This document shows, piece after piece, positions 38,336 through 47,991 of a stretch of DNA of 64,000 bases. The stretch spans positions 3,906,001-3,970,000 of the forward strand of contig NZ_CP189882.1 of assembly GCF_052050035.1 (NCBI RefSeq). The letters run 5' to 3'. The position numbers and the translations under genes are program-made. Positions within the stretch are counted from its first letter, which is position 1. The number at the start of each line of letters is the position of its first letter. The notes under the pieces are model-generated. The model was not told where the DNA came from and searched no databases. It worked only from the letters and a program-made list of their open reading frames with translations. Source of the stretch: Symbiopectobacterium purcellii_A. GTDB taxonomy: Bacteria > Pseudomonadota > Gammaproteobacteria > Enterobacterales > Enterobacteriaceae.

Positions 38336-39586
38336 TCAGGCGTACACCGGCAGCACACCCAATAGCGTGAGCAGGTGCGCCACGATGTTGATGGCACCAA
38401 ACACCAGAACGATAACCACCAGCCATATTCCACCCGGTGCGCGATAGGTCGTGCTATTAGGCGCAAAGCGCTTACGGGCGGCCACCACCATACAGGCGGG
38501 AATGATCACCGCCCACAGCGTCGCCGCCAGTCCTGCAAAGCCGATGGCATGCAGAAAGCCATCCGGATAGAGCAAGGCGGCAAGCGTTGGCGGAATAAAG
38601 GTCATGCTGGCGGCCTGTGTACGGCCTCGCGGCGTATCTGCCAGTGAAAAAGAGTCGTGAATATAATCAAACAATCCCAAGGATACGCCGAGGAACGAAC
38701 TGGCCAGCGCCATATAAAAAAAGGCGTTTAGCAAGGGGATCAGATAAGCACTTTGCGCAGCGCTACCCATGTGCTGAAGCAAATTGCCGATGTTGCCGCC
38801 TTCGGCGACCACGGCTTTAAACCCTTCACGCGGAATGTTGCCTTGAATCACATACTGCCATAGTAAATAGATCGCCAGCGACAGTAACGTGCCATACAAC
38901 AGGCTGCGCGCCACCGTGCGACCCTCTTTATGATAGTACTTCACCAAACCAGGCACATTGCCATGGTAGCCAAAAGAGGCCAACAGGTAGGGCAAGGCGC
39001 CCAGCGCATAGGGAAAGTAGGGGGCATCCGCGGGGGCACTCATCAGCAGACGAGGATGGTTGACCTGAGTGAGCAGATCGCTCACTGACAGCACAAAAGT
39101 AATGACCATGCCGCCAATCAGAAGGGTGCTCAGTCGATCCACGGCGCGCGTGGAGAGCCAGACAATAAAGGCGACCAGCAGGGAGAATACTCCCCCTGAT
39201 ATGGAGTGTCCGATGGGAAAAATATCTGCCAGCGTGTGCGTGATGATTGAACCACCTGCTGAGATATAGGCATAGGTCAGAATATAAAGAACAAAGGTCA
39301 CGGACAGGCCGTTCAGGGTATTCCACTGTTTCCCGAGCAGATCTTTCACCATAGTGTGGAAGCTGGCACCAGCGGGGTAGTGCAGGTTGGTCTCGAGAAT
39401 CATCAATCCGGAGGCAAACATGCAAAACCAGGTGGCAACCAGCAACAACACGGAGCCACTAAACCAGACACCGGCGGTAACGATAGGGATGGAAAACATG
39501 CCTGCACCTACGGCAGTGCCTGCAATGATCATGGCACCGCCAAAGGCAGAGCGAGAACGGGAAAGCGGGAAAACGTCGGCTGACAT
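38336..39586 (-). CDS. mtr: Tryptophan-specific permease of the Mtr/TyrP family
   Basis: 416 aa, about 11 membrane helices, HAAAP family. Motifs close to E. coli Mtr: IIAGTAVGAGMFSIPIV, WFCMFASGLMILETNLHYPAG, FVLYILTYAYISAGGSI, ASFGYHGNVPGLVKYY, and SSFLGVSLGLFDYIHD. Imports aromatic amino acids with protons. The call as Mtr rather than TyrP rests on these stretches and on a TrpR-like operator before the gene. Its place between yeiP and setB is not the E. coli one. Intact. Confidence 0.87.
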   Translation of the reverse strand: MSADVFPLSRSRSAFGGAMIIAGTAVGAGMFSIPIVTAGVWFSGSVLLLVATWFCMFASGLMILETNLHYPAGASFHTMVKDLLGKQWNTLNGLSVTFVLYILTYAYISAGGSIITHTLADIFPIGHSISGGVFSLLVAFIVWLSTRAVDRLSTLLIGGMVITFVLSVSDLLTQVNHPRLLMSAPADAPYFPYALGALPYLLASFGYHGNVPGLVKYYHKEGRTVARSLLYGTLLSLAIYLLWQYVIQGNIPREGFKAVVAEGGNIGNLLQHMGSAAQSAYLIPLLNAFFYMALASSFLGVSLGLFDYIHDSFSLADTPRGRTQAASMTFIPPTLAALLYPDGFLHAIGFAGLAATLWAVIIPACMVVAARKRFAPNSTTYRAPGGIWLVVIVLVFGAINIVAHLLTLLGVLPVYA

Positions 39587-39609
39587 TGCAGCTCCAAGGT
39601 AAATGTATT

Positions 39610-39627
39610 GTACTAGTTTAATGATAC
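39610..39627 (-). promoter_or_regulatory. TrpR operator-like palindrome upstream of mtr
   Basis: GTACTAGTTTAATGATAC matches the trp operator core GTACTAGTTAACTAGTAC at 14 of 18 positions by eye. It is 24-41 bp before the mtr start, where E. coli mtr is also repressed by TrpR. Confidence 0.5.
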
Positions 39628-39757
39628 GAAAAACCTATGGCTAAGTAAATCGTCGATCTGCCAGTAAAACGTGAAATCGCCAACGCTTATGGGGATAAAA
39701 ATGGGAAAAATGGTGAATATCTCTGTATTGAACTGGCGTTATCGAGCAAATTTCCTA

Positions 39758-40673
39758 GGCTGTGTCCCTTAATTGCTTGAGCTATAGTATCCATCTGTTT
39801 CTAAGACACTTTGGATTATGGCTCGCTACGATCTTTCTGATGAAACATGGGCAATCATTGAGCCCTTGTTACCAACCGTTTTGACATCTCCGCAGGCAGG
39901 CCGGCCATGGGCAGAACATCGCAAAATCGTCAACGGCATGTTCTGGATACTGTGTTCAGGTGCCCCATGGCGTGATTTACCTGAACGTTACGGCCCATGG
40001 AAAACCGTTTATAACCGTTTCAATAGATGGTCAAAGTCTGGAGTTATTAACATTATTTTTAATAGGTTACTTTCATTTCTTGATGCTCATGGACTTGTTG
40101 ACTGGTCAGCCACTGCGCTGGATGGCAGCAATATCCGTGCGCTCAAATGTGCGGCTGGCGCTCAAAAAAACATCCCGATATTACCAACGATAACAGCCTG
40201 GGTCGCTCACGAGGTGGTTATGGCACCAAAATCCACATGGCGACTGAAGGAAGTGGCATCCCGCTAAATATCGTACTGAGTGCTGGGCAGGCTCACGAAA
40301 GCCTGTTCGCGTTACGACTCCTGGACGGCATTGGCGTGCAACGGCAGAACGGTAGCATGAAGCGTCGTGGTCATGCGGTACTGGCTGACAAAGCCTACTC
40401 TGGCAATGCACTCCGTAACAAGTTGAAAAGAAGAGGGATAAAAACGGTTATTCCCCGAAAATCAAATGAAAAACTGGCTTCAGATGGACGCTCACAACTT
40501 TATCGTGATGCTTATCGCCGTCGCAACGTTGTAGAAAGATGTTTTGGCCGTTTAAAGGAATATAGACGGACTGCCACACGTTATGAAAAAACGGCAAGAA
40601 ACTATCTAGCAATGGTGAAACTGGGCTGCATCCGCTTGTTTTACGCCCGGTTACGTAATTAAGGGACACAGCC
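39758..40673 (+). mobile_element. IS427-type IS5-family element, complete (916 bp)
   Basis: Ends GGCTGTGTCCCTTAATTGCT and (other strand) GGCTGTGTCCCTTAATTACG, flanked by TA. Two frames: orfA 39818-40267 (MARYDLSDETWAIIEPLLPT, with ALDGSNIRALKCAAGAQKN) and orfB reading to 40662 (SLGRSRGGYGTKIHMATEGS, LADKAYSGNAL, VVERCFGRLKEYR). They overlap at a run of seven A (40164-40170), the usual -1 frameshift site of this subgroup, so a fused DDE transposase is likely made. It truncates setB. Confidence 0.93.
39818..40662 (+). CDS. IS427-type transposase, orfA/orfB with programmed -1 frameshift
   Basis: The first Asp is in TALDGSN, the second in VLADKAY and the Glu in VVERCFGRL. orfB alone lacks the first Asp, so the frameshift product is the enzyme. 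Slippery run A7 at 40164-40170. The C-terminus ends GCIRLFYARLRN. Confidence 0.85.
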
Positions 40674-41597
40674 TAGCAGCGCCCACTCTGCGCTAAACAG
40701 CACCAGTCCAACATAGAACAGCAGGCCTGCGCCAACGGCAATGCGCATCAAAAAGCGTTTGCCAACGCGTTTTGCCACATAGCCCGCAATCAACATGACC
40801 GGAATTTCCAGGCCTGCCGCCGTGCCCATCATGATCCCGGCCAGCTTTTCAGAAAGTCCCAGCGCGTTGACCACATATAAAGGCATGGTGATCAGGTAAA
40901 CCCCGTTGCACGTCCACATGGCGCTGCAGGCGAAAAAAAGCAGCAGCGTGTCGTGCCGATTCTGACGCTGTGACGCCAGCGTGGTATCCGTTTTCAAGGC
41001 GGATTTTGGCATTGAAGGGAGCAGAAAAGTCACCAGCACGCCACACAGCAAAAAGACAACCGCTGCGCTGAGGTACATCACCGGGAAACCAAAACCCAGC
41101 GCCAAGGCAAAGGCCACTGGCGGACCAATCACCCAGGACAGGGAAATTTGAGCACGCATCACCGAACTGAACATTGCGGCTTCACGCCCGGTGCGATCGG
41201 CGTGCTCACGTGCCAGCGCGAACAGCTGTGCGTTAGCCGTCGAACCAAAGCTTGAGAGAATGACGCCGACAATCAGCAAGATAAAGTAATTACGGTTCCA
41301 GGCATACAGCACGCATCCCAGTGCACCCAGTATGCAACAGTGCAGAATCAGCCGTTTACGATCGCCTTGCTTGTCGGAGTGCGTGGCCAGCATTTGGCTC
41401 ACCACAATGCCGATAACGGCGCTGCCCGTATAGTAGAGCCCCACCATCAGCGGGTTTACCTTTACTTCGGTCGAAAGGAACAGGCTTAACGTCGGCAATT
41501 GCAATGCCCCGGCAATACCGGTTAGGAAAGCAATAACCAGGAACGCAGAGGATGTCAGATCGGGCTGACGCCGCAATACGGAGTTCAATATAGACAT
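40674..41597 (-). pseudogene. setB: Sugar efflux transporter SetB, C-terminus lost
   Basis: SetB is an MFS sugar exporter. Start ATG 41597 (MSILNSVLRRQPDLTSSAF). About 308 of some 393 residues remain, with AFLTGIAGALQLPTLSLFLS, GSAVIGIVVSQ, SSFGSTANAQLFALAREHAD and MMGTAAGLEIPVMLIAGYVA, to FSAEWALL, where the IS427-type element begins. The missing last two to three helices are not on the other side of the IS, so there was a deletion. Normal neighbour of fruBKA. Confidence 0.92.
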
Positions 41598-41943
41598 AGT
41601 TAACAATCTAGGGCAGTGCGTGTGTGAGTCAGAAAACGTATGGGCGATACGCGCGTGCAAAAAACGTGCAAGATGAGAGTAAGTGCCGTTTGAGTCAGAT
41701 AATGCAAGCCGTGATACCACAGCGAGCGTGCGCATTTTACGCGAGTTTTGCGCGTTCTGAAAAGATGTTTCATATTTTTTGCTTCAGCAGGCCTTCAGCT
41801 GGTTCGGTTTTCTACTATTAATTCAGAATGCTGAATGGCTAAAATGTGCGTGATGTCAAAAATCCATAACATGAAAGTCGTGGAATATTTGCATAAAAGC
41901 AACATTAGGCCCAGACTCAGTGAAAAGTTTCAGTAATCCTTTT

Positions 41944-42001
41944 TTGCATTGCTTGCTACTAGTGGTATTATATGCTCATTTGTTTGCTGAAACGATTCAA
42001 C
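41944..42001 (+). promoter_or_regulatory. fruB promoter with Cra (FruR)-like operator
   Basis: TTGCAT (41944-41949), 16 bp, TATTAT (41966-41971), followed by GCTGAAACGATTCAAC (41986-42001), close to the Cra consensus GCTGAATCGTTTCA-type palindrome. Cra represses fruBKA in enterics; this position, overlapping the transcription start, fits repression. Confidence 0.65.
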
Positions 42002-42020
42002 AGAAGCGGAGAGGAGCGTC

Positions 42021-43151
42021 ATGTTCCAGTTATCACAGCAAGATATTCACATGGGTGCGGCTGCCAGCGACAAGCAGGACGCTATCCAACAAGTGGCAGC
42101 TGCACTGGCTGCTGCCGGGTGTGTCAGCCCGGCGTATGTCGATGGCATGTTGCAGCGTGAACTGCAAACGTCGACCTATTTAGGGAATGGTATTGCTATC
42201 CCACACGGCACAACCGATACGCGCGATCTGGTGCTGAAGACCGGCGTTCAGGTGCTTCAATTTCCGCAGGGGATTGTCTGGGGAGAGGAAACTGCCTATG
42301 TGGTGCTGGGCATCGCAGCCCGCTCGGATGAACACCTGGCGTTATTGCGTCAGCTAACCCACGTGTTGAGCGATGAAAACGTGGCAGCGCGTATGGCAAA
42401 AACCGCGTCAGCAGAAGAGTTGCGCAGTTTGCTGATGGGTGAGCAGCAGGGCGCGGATTTCCGGTTTGATACCTCGTTGATTACGCTGGACGTTGCAACG
42501 GACAGCCTGCTGACGTTACAGGCGCTGAACGCGGGCCGTTTGCAGCAGATCGGTGCCGTCGATGCCGGGTTTGTCAGCGCAGCCGTCAGTCAGAAACCGC
42601 TGTATCTGGGACAAGGGGTGTGGTTGAGCGATAACGCACAGGGCAATCTGGCGAGTGCTGTCGCCGTAAGCCGTCCTGTCGCCGCCTTTACCGCTCATGA
42701 CGAACCGGTGGCGCTGCTGATTACGGTTGCCGCCGCAGATGAACAAGCGCTGGCCCCCATTGATTATTTAAGCAACCTGCTGATCGCACAGAAAGCTGAA
42801 CGCTTGCTGAATGCCGATGCCGCCACGCTGCTGGCATTGCTGACCAGCGACGTACCGGAAGAAAACGATGTGCTGACCGCCGATTACACCATCCGAAACG
42901 AGCATGGGCTGCACGCACGTCCGGGGACCATGTTGGTGAATGTTATCAAGCAGTTCACCAGCGAGATCACGGTGACCAATCTGGACGGTACCGGCAAGCC
43001 GGCCAACGGGCGCAGCCTGATGAAGGTGGTGGCGCTGGGCGTTAAAAAGGGCCATAAGCTGCGCTTCACCGCAGCAGGCAGTGATGCTGAACAGGCATTG
43101 GCGGCGATTGGCGAAGCAATTAATTCTGGATTAGGGGAGGGCGCAGCATGA
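42021..43151 (+). CDS. fruB: Fructose PTS diphosphoryl-transfer protein (EIIA-HPr)
   Basis: FruB passes phosphate from Enzyme I to FruA. 376 aa: EIIA-fru domain with active His62 in NGIAIPHGTTDTRD, a linker/M domain, and a C-terminal FPr (HPr-like) domain with active His298 in NEHGLHARPGTML. Full length and undamaged. Starts the fruBKA operon; its end overlaps fruK by 4 bp. Confidence 0.95.
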   Translation: MFQLSQQDIHMGAAASDKQDAIQQVAAALAAAGCVSPAYVDGMLQRELQTSTYLGNGIAIPHGTTDTRDLVLKTGVQVLQFPQGIVWGEETAYVVLGIAARSDEHLALLRQLTHVLSDENVAARMAKTASAEELRSLLMGEQQGADFRFDTSLITLDVATDSLLTLQALNAGRLQQIGAVDAGFVSAAVSQKPLYLGQGVWLSDNAQGNLASAVAVSRPVAAFTAHDEPVALLITVAAADEQALAPIDYLSNLLIAQKAERLLNADAATLLALLTSDVPEENDVLTADYTIRNEHGLHARPGTMLVNVIKQFTSEITVTNLDGTGKPANGRSLMKVVALGVKKGHKLRFTAAGSDAEQALAAIGEAINSGLGEGAA

Positions 43152-44089
43152 GCAGGCGAGTTGCCACCATTACCCTGAATCCCGCGTATGACCTGGTGGG
43201 ATATTGCCCCGAAATTGAACGGGGTGAAGTCAACCTGGTGCAGACGGCGGGTCTTCACGCCGCAGGCAAAGGTATTAATGTTGCCAAAGTGCTGAAAGAC
43301 CTCGGGATTGACGTCACGGTGGGTGGATTTCTGGGCAAAGACAATCAGGACGGTTTTCAGCAATTGTTCAGCGAACTGGGCATTGCCAACCGTTTTCAGG
43401 TTGTACCCGGCCGCACGCGTATCAACGTCAAGCTGACGGAAAAAGCCGGTGAAGTGACCGATCTCAACTTCTCCGGGTTCGATGTTACACAGCAAGACTG
43501 GCTGCGCTTCGTCAATGACTCGCTCAGTTGGTTATGGCAGTTCGACATGGTTGCCGTCAGTGGCAGTTTGCCCGCGGGCGTCGATCCGGATGCGTTTACC
43601 GATTGGATGTCACGCCTGCGTACCCAATGCCCGTGCATTATTTTCGACAGCAGCCGTGAGGCGCTGGTCGCTGGGCTGAAAGCCGCGCCCTGGTTGGTGA
43701 AACCCAACCGTCGTGAGCTGGAAATCTGGGCAGGCCGTAAGCTGCCTACGCTGGAAGATGTGGTAGACGCTGCCCATGCGCTGCGCGAGCAAGGTATCGC
43801 TCATGTGGTGATCTCGTTGGGGGCGGAAGGTGCTCTGTGGGTCAACGCCTCAGGTGCCTGGTTGGCCAAACCACCGGATTGCGATGTTTTCAGCACCGTA
43901 GGTGCCGGTGATTCCATGGTCGGCGGATTGATTTATGGCCTGTTAATGCGTGAATCAAGTGAACACACCTTACGACTGGCAACCGCCGTGGCGGCGCTGG
44001 CCGTAAGCCAAAGCAATGTTGGCATTACCGATCGACCTCAGTTGGCCGCGATGATGGCGCGTGTAGACCTGAAACCCTTCAATCACTAA
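43148..44089 (+). CDS. fruK: 1-phosphofructokinase
   Basis: FruK phosphorylates fructose-1-phosphate to fructose-1,6-bisphosphate. 313 aa of the PfkB family: N-terminal TITLNPAYDLVG, glycine motif GGFLGKDN, and the C-terminal signature DVFSTVGAGDSMVGGLIYGL with the catalytic Asp. Intact; start ATG within the end of fruB. Confidence 0.95.
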   Translation: MSRRVATITLNPAYDLVGYCPEIERGEVNLVQTAGLHAAGKGINVAKVLKDLGIDVTVGGFLGKDNQDGFQQLFSELGIANRFQVVPGRTRINVKLTEKAGEVTDLNFSGFDVTQQDWLRFVNDSLSWLWQFDMVAVSGSLPAGVDPDAFTDWMSRLRTQCPCIIFDSSREALVAGLKAAPWLVKPNRRELEIWAGRKLPTLEDVVDAAHALREQGIAHVVISLGAEGALWVNASGAWLAKPPDCDVFSTVGAGDSMVGGLIYGLLMRESSEHTLRLATAVAALAVSQSNVGITDRPQLAAMMARVDLKPFNH

Positions 44090-44105
44090 CAGCAAGAGAT
44101 AGATC

Positions 44106-45791
44106 ATGAAAACGCTGCTGATAATAGATAAATCACTGGGGCTTGCCAGAAGCCACCTGGTGAAAAAACTGCTCGGCGCGGCGGCTGCGAAAGCGGACCT
44201 GACGCTGACTGACAAGATCGATGAAAGCGAACTGGCGATTGTCTTGGGCGGCGCACTGTCTGCTGACAGCGCGCTCAATGGCAAAAAGGTGTATGTCGGT
44301 GATGTTGAACTGGCTGCCAGCCAGCCCGAACAATTCCTGACGCAGGCGAAAGCACAGGCTGAGTTGTATCAGGCTCCTGCGGGGGCGGTGAGTGCGCCTT
44401 CAGTACCGCGTATCGTAGCGGTGACGGCGTGCCCGACCGGCGTGGCACACACCTTTATGGCAGCAGAAGCCATCGCGCAGGAAGCGAAAAAACGCGGCTG
44501 GTGGGTGAAAGTGGACACGCGCGGCTCCGTTGGCGCCGGTAACGCGATCACGCCGGAAGAAGTTGAGCAGGCCGATCTGGTTATCGTGGCAGCGGATATT
44601 GCAGTGGATCTGTCGAAGTTTGCCGGCAAAAAAATGTACCGCACCTCAACCGGACTTGCGCTGAAGAAAACGGCGCAGGAACTGGATAAAGCGCAGGCAG
44701 AAGCCACGGTGTACCAGTCATCGGCGCAAAGTGGTGCACAGCCAGCCAGTACCGGACAGAAAAAGGGCGGCACCGGACCGTATCGCCATTTGTTGACGGG
44801 CGTGTCCTTCATGCTGCCGGTGGTGGTGGCAGGGGGCTTGTGTATCGCGCTATCGTTCTTGTTTGGCATCGAGGCATTTAAAGAGGAAGGTACGCTGGCA
44901 GCACACCTGATGAACATCGGGGGCGGTTCAGCCTTTAAGCTGATGGTGCCGGTGTTAGCGGGTTACATTGCATTCTCTATTGCTGACCGTCCCGGTCTGG
45001 CTCCGGGGATGGTTGGCGGTATGCTGGCCATGAGTACCGGTGCGGGGTTCTTGGGCGGTATTATCGCGGGCTTCCTGGCGGGTTATCTGGCGAAAGCGCT
45101 CAGTGACCATGTCAAGCTGCCGCAAAGTATGTCTGCCCTGAAGCCGATCCTGATTATTCCGCTGGTGGCGACGCTCATCACCGGTCTCATCATGATCTAC
45201 GTGGTAGGTACGCCGGTAGCGAAAATCCTGACGGGCTTAACCAGCTGGTTGCAATCCATGGGCACGGCTAACGCTGTGATTCTGGGTGCAATTCTGGGCG
45301 GCATGATGTGTACCGATATGGGCGGTCCGGTGAACAAGGTGGCCTACGTGTTTGGTACCACATTGCTCAGTAGCCAGATCTACGCGCCGATGGCGGCGGT
45401 TATGGCCGGAGGCATGGTTCCGCCGTTGGCGATGGGCCTTGCGACGCTGGTGGCTGCGAAGAAATTCAGCGCGTCCGAGCGTGAAGGGGGCAAAGCCGCA
45501 TTTGTGCTCGGCCTGTGCTTTATCTCTGAAGGGGCAATCCCTTACGCGGCGCGTGATCCGATGCGTGTACTGCCGTGCTGTATTCTGGGGGGCGCCATTA
45601 CTGGGGCGCTGTCGATGGCCGTGGGCGCACACCTGATGGCACCGCACGGCGGGTTGTTTGTGCTGTTGATCCCAGGTGCGATCACGCCGGTACTGGGCTA
45701 CCTGTTCGCGATTCTGGCGGGCACCGCGGTGGCGGGTCTGCTGTATGCTTTGCTGAAACGTCCTTACGAGCAGTTGGTGAAAGCGGCGTAA
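44106..45791 (+). CDS. fruA: Fructose PTS enzyme IIBC
   Basis: FruA imports and phosphorylates fructose to fructose-1-phosphate. 561 aa: a degenerate N-terminal EIIB' domain, the active EIIB domain with Cys109 in VTACPTGVAHTFMAAEAIA, then the EIIC membrane domain with GVSFMLPVVVAGGL, GTDMGGPVNK-like CTDMGGPVNKVAY and FISEGAIPYAARDP. Intact and normal length. A terminator shared with nfo follows. Confidence 0.95.
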   Translation: MKTLLIIDKSLGLARSHLVKKLLGAAAAKADLTLTDKIDESELAIVLGGALSADSALNGKKVYVGDVELAASQPEQFLTQAKAQAELYQAPAGAVSAPSVPRIVAVTACPTGVAHTFMAAEAIAQEAKKRGWWVKVDTRGSVGAGNAITPEEVEQADLVIVAADIAVDLSKFAGKKMYRTSTGLALKKTAQELDKAQAEATVYQSSAQSGAQPASTGQKKGGTGPYRHLLTGVSFMLPVVVAGGLCIALSFLFGIEAFKEEGTLAAHLMNIGGGSAFKLMVPVLAGYIAFSIADRPGLAPGMVGGMLAMSTGAGFLGGIIAGFLAGYLAKALSDHVKLPQSMSALKPILIIPLVATLITGLIMIYVVGTPVAKILTGLTSWLQSMGTANAVILGAILGGMMCTDMGGPVNKVAYVFGTTLLSSQIYAPMAAVMAGGMVPPLAMGLATLVAAKKFSASEREGGKAAFVLGLCFISEGAIPYAARDPMRVLPCCILGGAITGALSMAVGAHLMAPHGGLFVLLIPGAITPVLGYLFAILAGTAVAGLLYALLKRPYEQLVKAA

Positions 45792-45820
45792 GTGGTAAGC
45801 CAATACTGAACGCGATGCTA

Positions 45821-45848
45821 AAACGCCAGCCGTAAGGCTGGCGTTTTT
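45821..45848. terminator. Terminator after fruA (bidirectional with nfo)
   Basis: AAACGCCAGC-cgtaag-GCTGGCGTTT then TTTT; the A-rich left side can also serve the convergent nfo. Confidence 0.88.
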
Positions 45849-46690
45849 TATGCGGCTTGTGCTTTTAGCCAGGCGATTTCATCGGCCCAGATATCCGGAT
45901 TAACGGTCTCCAGAATCAACGGGATTCCGTCAAAACGTGGGTCGCGCATGATATAGCGGAAGGGGGCGTGCCCGATGTTTCCTTCTCCCAGGCTGTGGTG
46001 GCGATCGACGCGGCTGTTAAAGGCACTTTTGGCATCGTTCAGGTGCATACCGCGCAGATAACCAAAGCCCACGGTGCGATCGAACGCGGCAAAGGTTTCA
46101 TCACAGGCGGCGTCGGTGCGGATATCGTAGCCACCGGCAAAAGCGTGGCAGGTATCAATGCATACCCCTACGCGGGTTTTATCCTCGACGCCGTCAATAA
46201 TGGCCGCCAGATGTTCAAAGCGGAAGCCCAGGTTGGTGCCTTGGCCTGCGGTGTTTTCGATGACAGCCGTTACGCCTTGAGTGGCATCAAGCGCGATATT
46301 GATCGACTCGGCAATGCGCGCCAGACAGTCACGTTTATCAATCTGTTTCAAATGGCTGCCGGGGTGAAAGTTTAGCAATGACAGCCCCAACTGTTGGCAA
46401 CGCGCCATTTCATCAATAAAGGCGCTGCGTGATTTCTCCAACGCCTCGGTGTCCGGGTGACCGAGATTGATCAGATAGCTGTCGTGCGTAAGGATCTGCC
46501 CCGGCTGGTAGCCGTACTGTTGGCAGACAGCCTTGAACTGTGCAATCACCGTTTCGGATAACGGTGCAGACTGCCACTGGCGCTGATTTTTGGTGAACAA
46601 GGCAAATGCGGTTGCCTTGAGTTCGTGGGCCCTGATAACTGCCTGATCCACTCCGCCGGCCGCGCTGACGTGTGCGCCTACATATTTCAT
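45848..46690 (-). CDS. nfo: Deoxyribonuclease IV (endonuclease IV)
   Basis: Nfo is the Zn-dependent AP endonuclease of base excision repair. 280 aa, with metal-site motifs HDSYLINLG, LLNFHPGSHL, AVIENTAGQG, CIDTCHAFAGGYD, HLNDAKSAF, DRHHSLGEG and LETVNPD all present. The coding region is intact. However, an IS110-family element ends only ten bases before its ATG, separating it from its native leader and ribosome site (aaggag at the far side of the IS), so expression may be reduced. Confidence 0.95.
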   Translation of the reverse strand: MKYVGAHVSAAGGVDQAVIRAHELKATAFALFTKNQRQWQSAPLSETVIAQFKAVCQQYGYQPGQILTHDSYLINLGHPDTEALEKSRSAFIDEMARCQQLGLSLLNFHPGSHLKQIDKRDCLARIAESINIALDATQGVTAVIENTAGQGTNLGFRFEHLAAIIDGVEDKTRVGVCIDTCHAFAGGYDIRTDAACDETFAAFDRTVGFGYLRGMHLNDAKSAFNSRVDRHHSLGEGNIGHAPFRYIMRDPRFDGIPLILETVNPDIWADEIAWLKAQAA

Positions 46691-46749
46691 GCTGTTCTAT
46701 ATGAACGCATCCCGTTTGTAAAGCATTCGTGGTGTTGACATTGACAGTA

Positions 46750-46925
46750 GGTTGCAGCTCTATATTCGGCCTTGTTGCAGCCGCTGCTGCGGGCCTCGAT
46801 GAGATTCGCTGACTCACACCTCATTCTCCTGGCGAGCTTTAAGCTCAACACCCCATTCAGGTTTAGTGAGTCACGGTCTTACCTGTCGTTGTCATCACTA
46901 CGGCTGCCCTAGCAACCTTTCAGCA
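46750..46925 (-). ncRNA. Candidate bridge/seekRNA region of IS110 copy 1
   Basis: Mirror of the region at 51125-51300. The guide-like aggagaatgag is at 46830-46820 (minus strand) and equals the element's 5' flank at 48133-48123. Same predicted stem (TGACTCAC/GTGAGTCA). Confidence 0.4.
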
Positions 46926-46971
46926 TTCACCCTTCTATTAAAAGAGTTAATGTTTTGCCAGTATCTGTCGT

Positions 46972-47991
46972 TCAGAACGGCCTGACACTGACGTGTTTTT
47001 TGTCGTAAGTTCGGCTATGTGCCACCAGGGCCCACACCGTGCGCGCTATCTTGTTAGCCATCCCCACCACCGCAACGCTGGTTGTCCGTCTTTTCAGCAG
47101 CTCCGTAACCCACGGGTTCGGCTCTTTCGCCAGCAGCGTCGCAGCCCTGGCTCCGTGGATAAACAGCGTCCGCAGATAAGCATCGCCGCGTTTACTGATG
47201 CCCAGAAGCCTCACTTTGCCGCCGGTGCCTGTTTGCTTTGGCACCAAGCCGATGTAGGCTGCGAACTCCCGTCCTGATCGGAAGGCTCCCGCATCTCCCA
47301 TGATGGTAACTGCTGCGGTGGCAACCAGTGGGCCAACATCTGGAATGTCCATAATCCGCCGACAGACCTCATTCTGTTTCGCCCAAGTGGCAAGCTGTTT
47401 TTCGATACCCTCTATCTGCATATCCAGGTCATTGAGGCGCCGATGCTGGTCTTCAAACTGGTAGATCAGGAACGGTGGCAGTTTTTCCTTAAGTCGCTCA
47501 AGCACCTCTGGCATCGCCTTGTCCAGTGACGCCCGGCCTTTACGCACAGTTTCGCCGAACTCCAACAGCAATCCGTGCAGCGCGTTGATTTGCTCGGTGC
47601 GGAACTTCACTAACTGGCGGCGCATTTTGTGCAGCGACAGTACTGCCTGCTGTTCCTCAGTTTTGACGGCAACGGCTTTAGCTGGCTGCTGGACCGCCAT
47701 CCAGATAGCACGGGCATCCATCACGTCATTTTTATTGCCCATCACGAAGGCCTTGACGAATTTGCCCTGGAGTAGTCTGACCTTATGCCCCAGTTTTTCC
47801 AGCTCCCGCGCCCAGTACTGGGAACCGCCGCAAGCTTCCATGCCAATCAGGCAAGGCTCCCGATTGCTGAAGTATTCCAGCAGCGCGTCGCGCTTTATCT
47901 GTTTATCGATGACTTCACCGGTATGTTCATTAATGAAGTGAACCTGCATCAGATGTTTTGCGATATCGACGCCAACAGGGGTATATTTCAT
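46972..47991 (-). CDS. IS110-family DEDD transposase, copy 1
   Basis: 339 aa. N-terminal RuvC-like DEDD domain (VGVDIAKH, LIGMEACGGSQYW, KNDVMDARAIWMAV) and C-terminal Transposase_20 domain (IMDIPDVGPLVATAAVTI, GRFAAYIGL-like REFAAYIGLVPKQTGTGGK, LLGISKRGDAYLR). The conserved IPGVGP is IPDVGP here, with Gly replaced by Asp, and at least ten other residues differ from copy 2, so this copy may be inactive. The ATG at 48042 upstream lies outside the usual start. Confidence 0.9.
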   Translation of the reverse strand: MKYTPVGVDIAKHLMQVHFINEHTGEVIDKQIKRDALLEYFSNREPCLIGMEACGGSQYWARELEKLGHKVRLLQGKFVKAFVMGNKNDVMDARAIWMAVQQPAKAVAVKTEEQQAVLSLHKMRRQLVKFRTEQINALHGLLLEFGETVRKGRASLDKAMPEVLERLKEKLPPFLIYQFEDQHRRLNDLDMQIEGIEKQLATWAKQNEVCRRIMDIPDVGPLVATAAVTIMGDAGAFRSGREFAAYIGLVPKQTGTGGKVRLLGISKRGDAYLRTLFIHGARAATLLAKEPNPWVTELLKRRTTSVAVVGMANKIARTVWALVAHSRTYDKKHVSVRPF

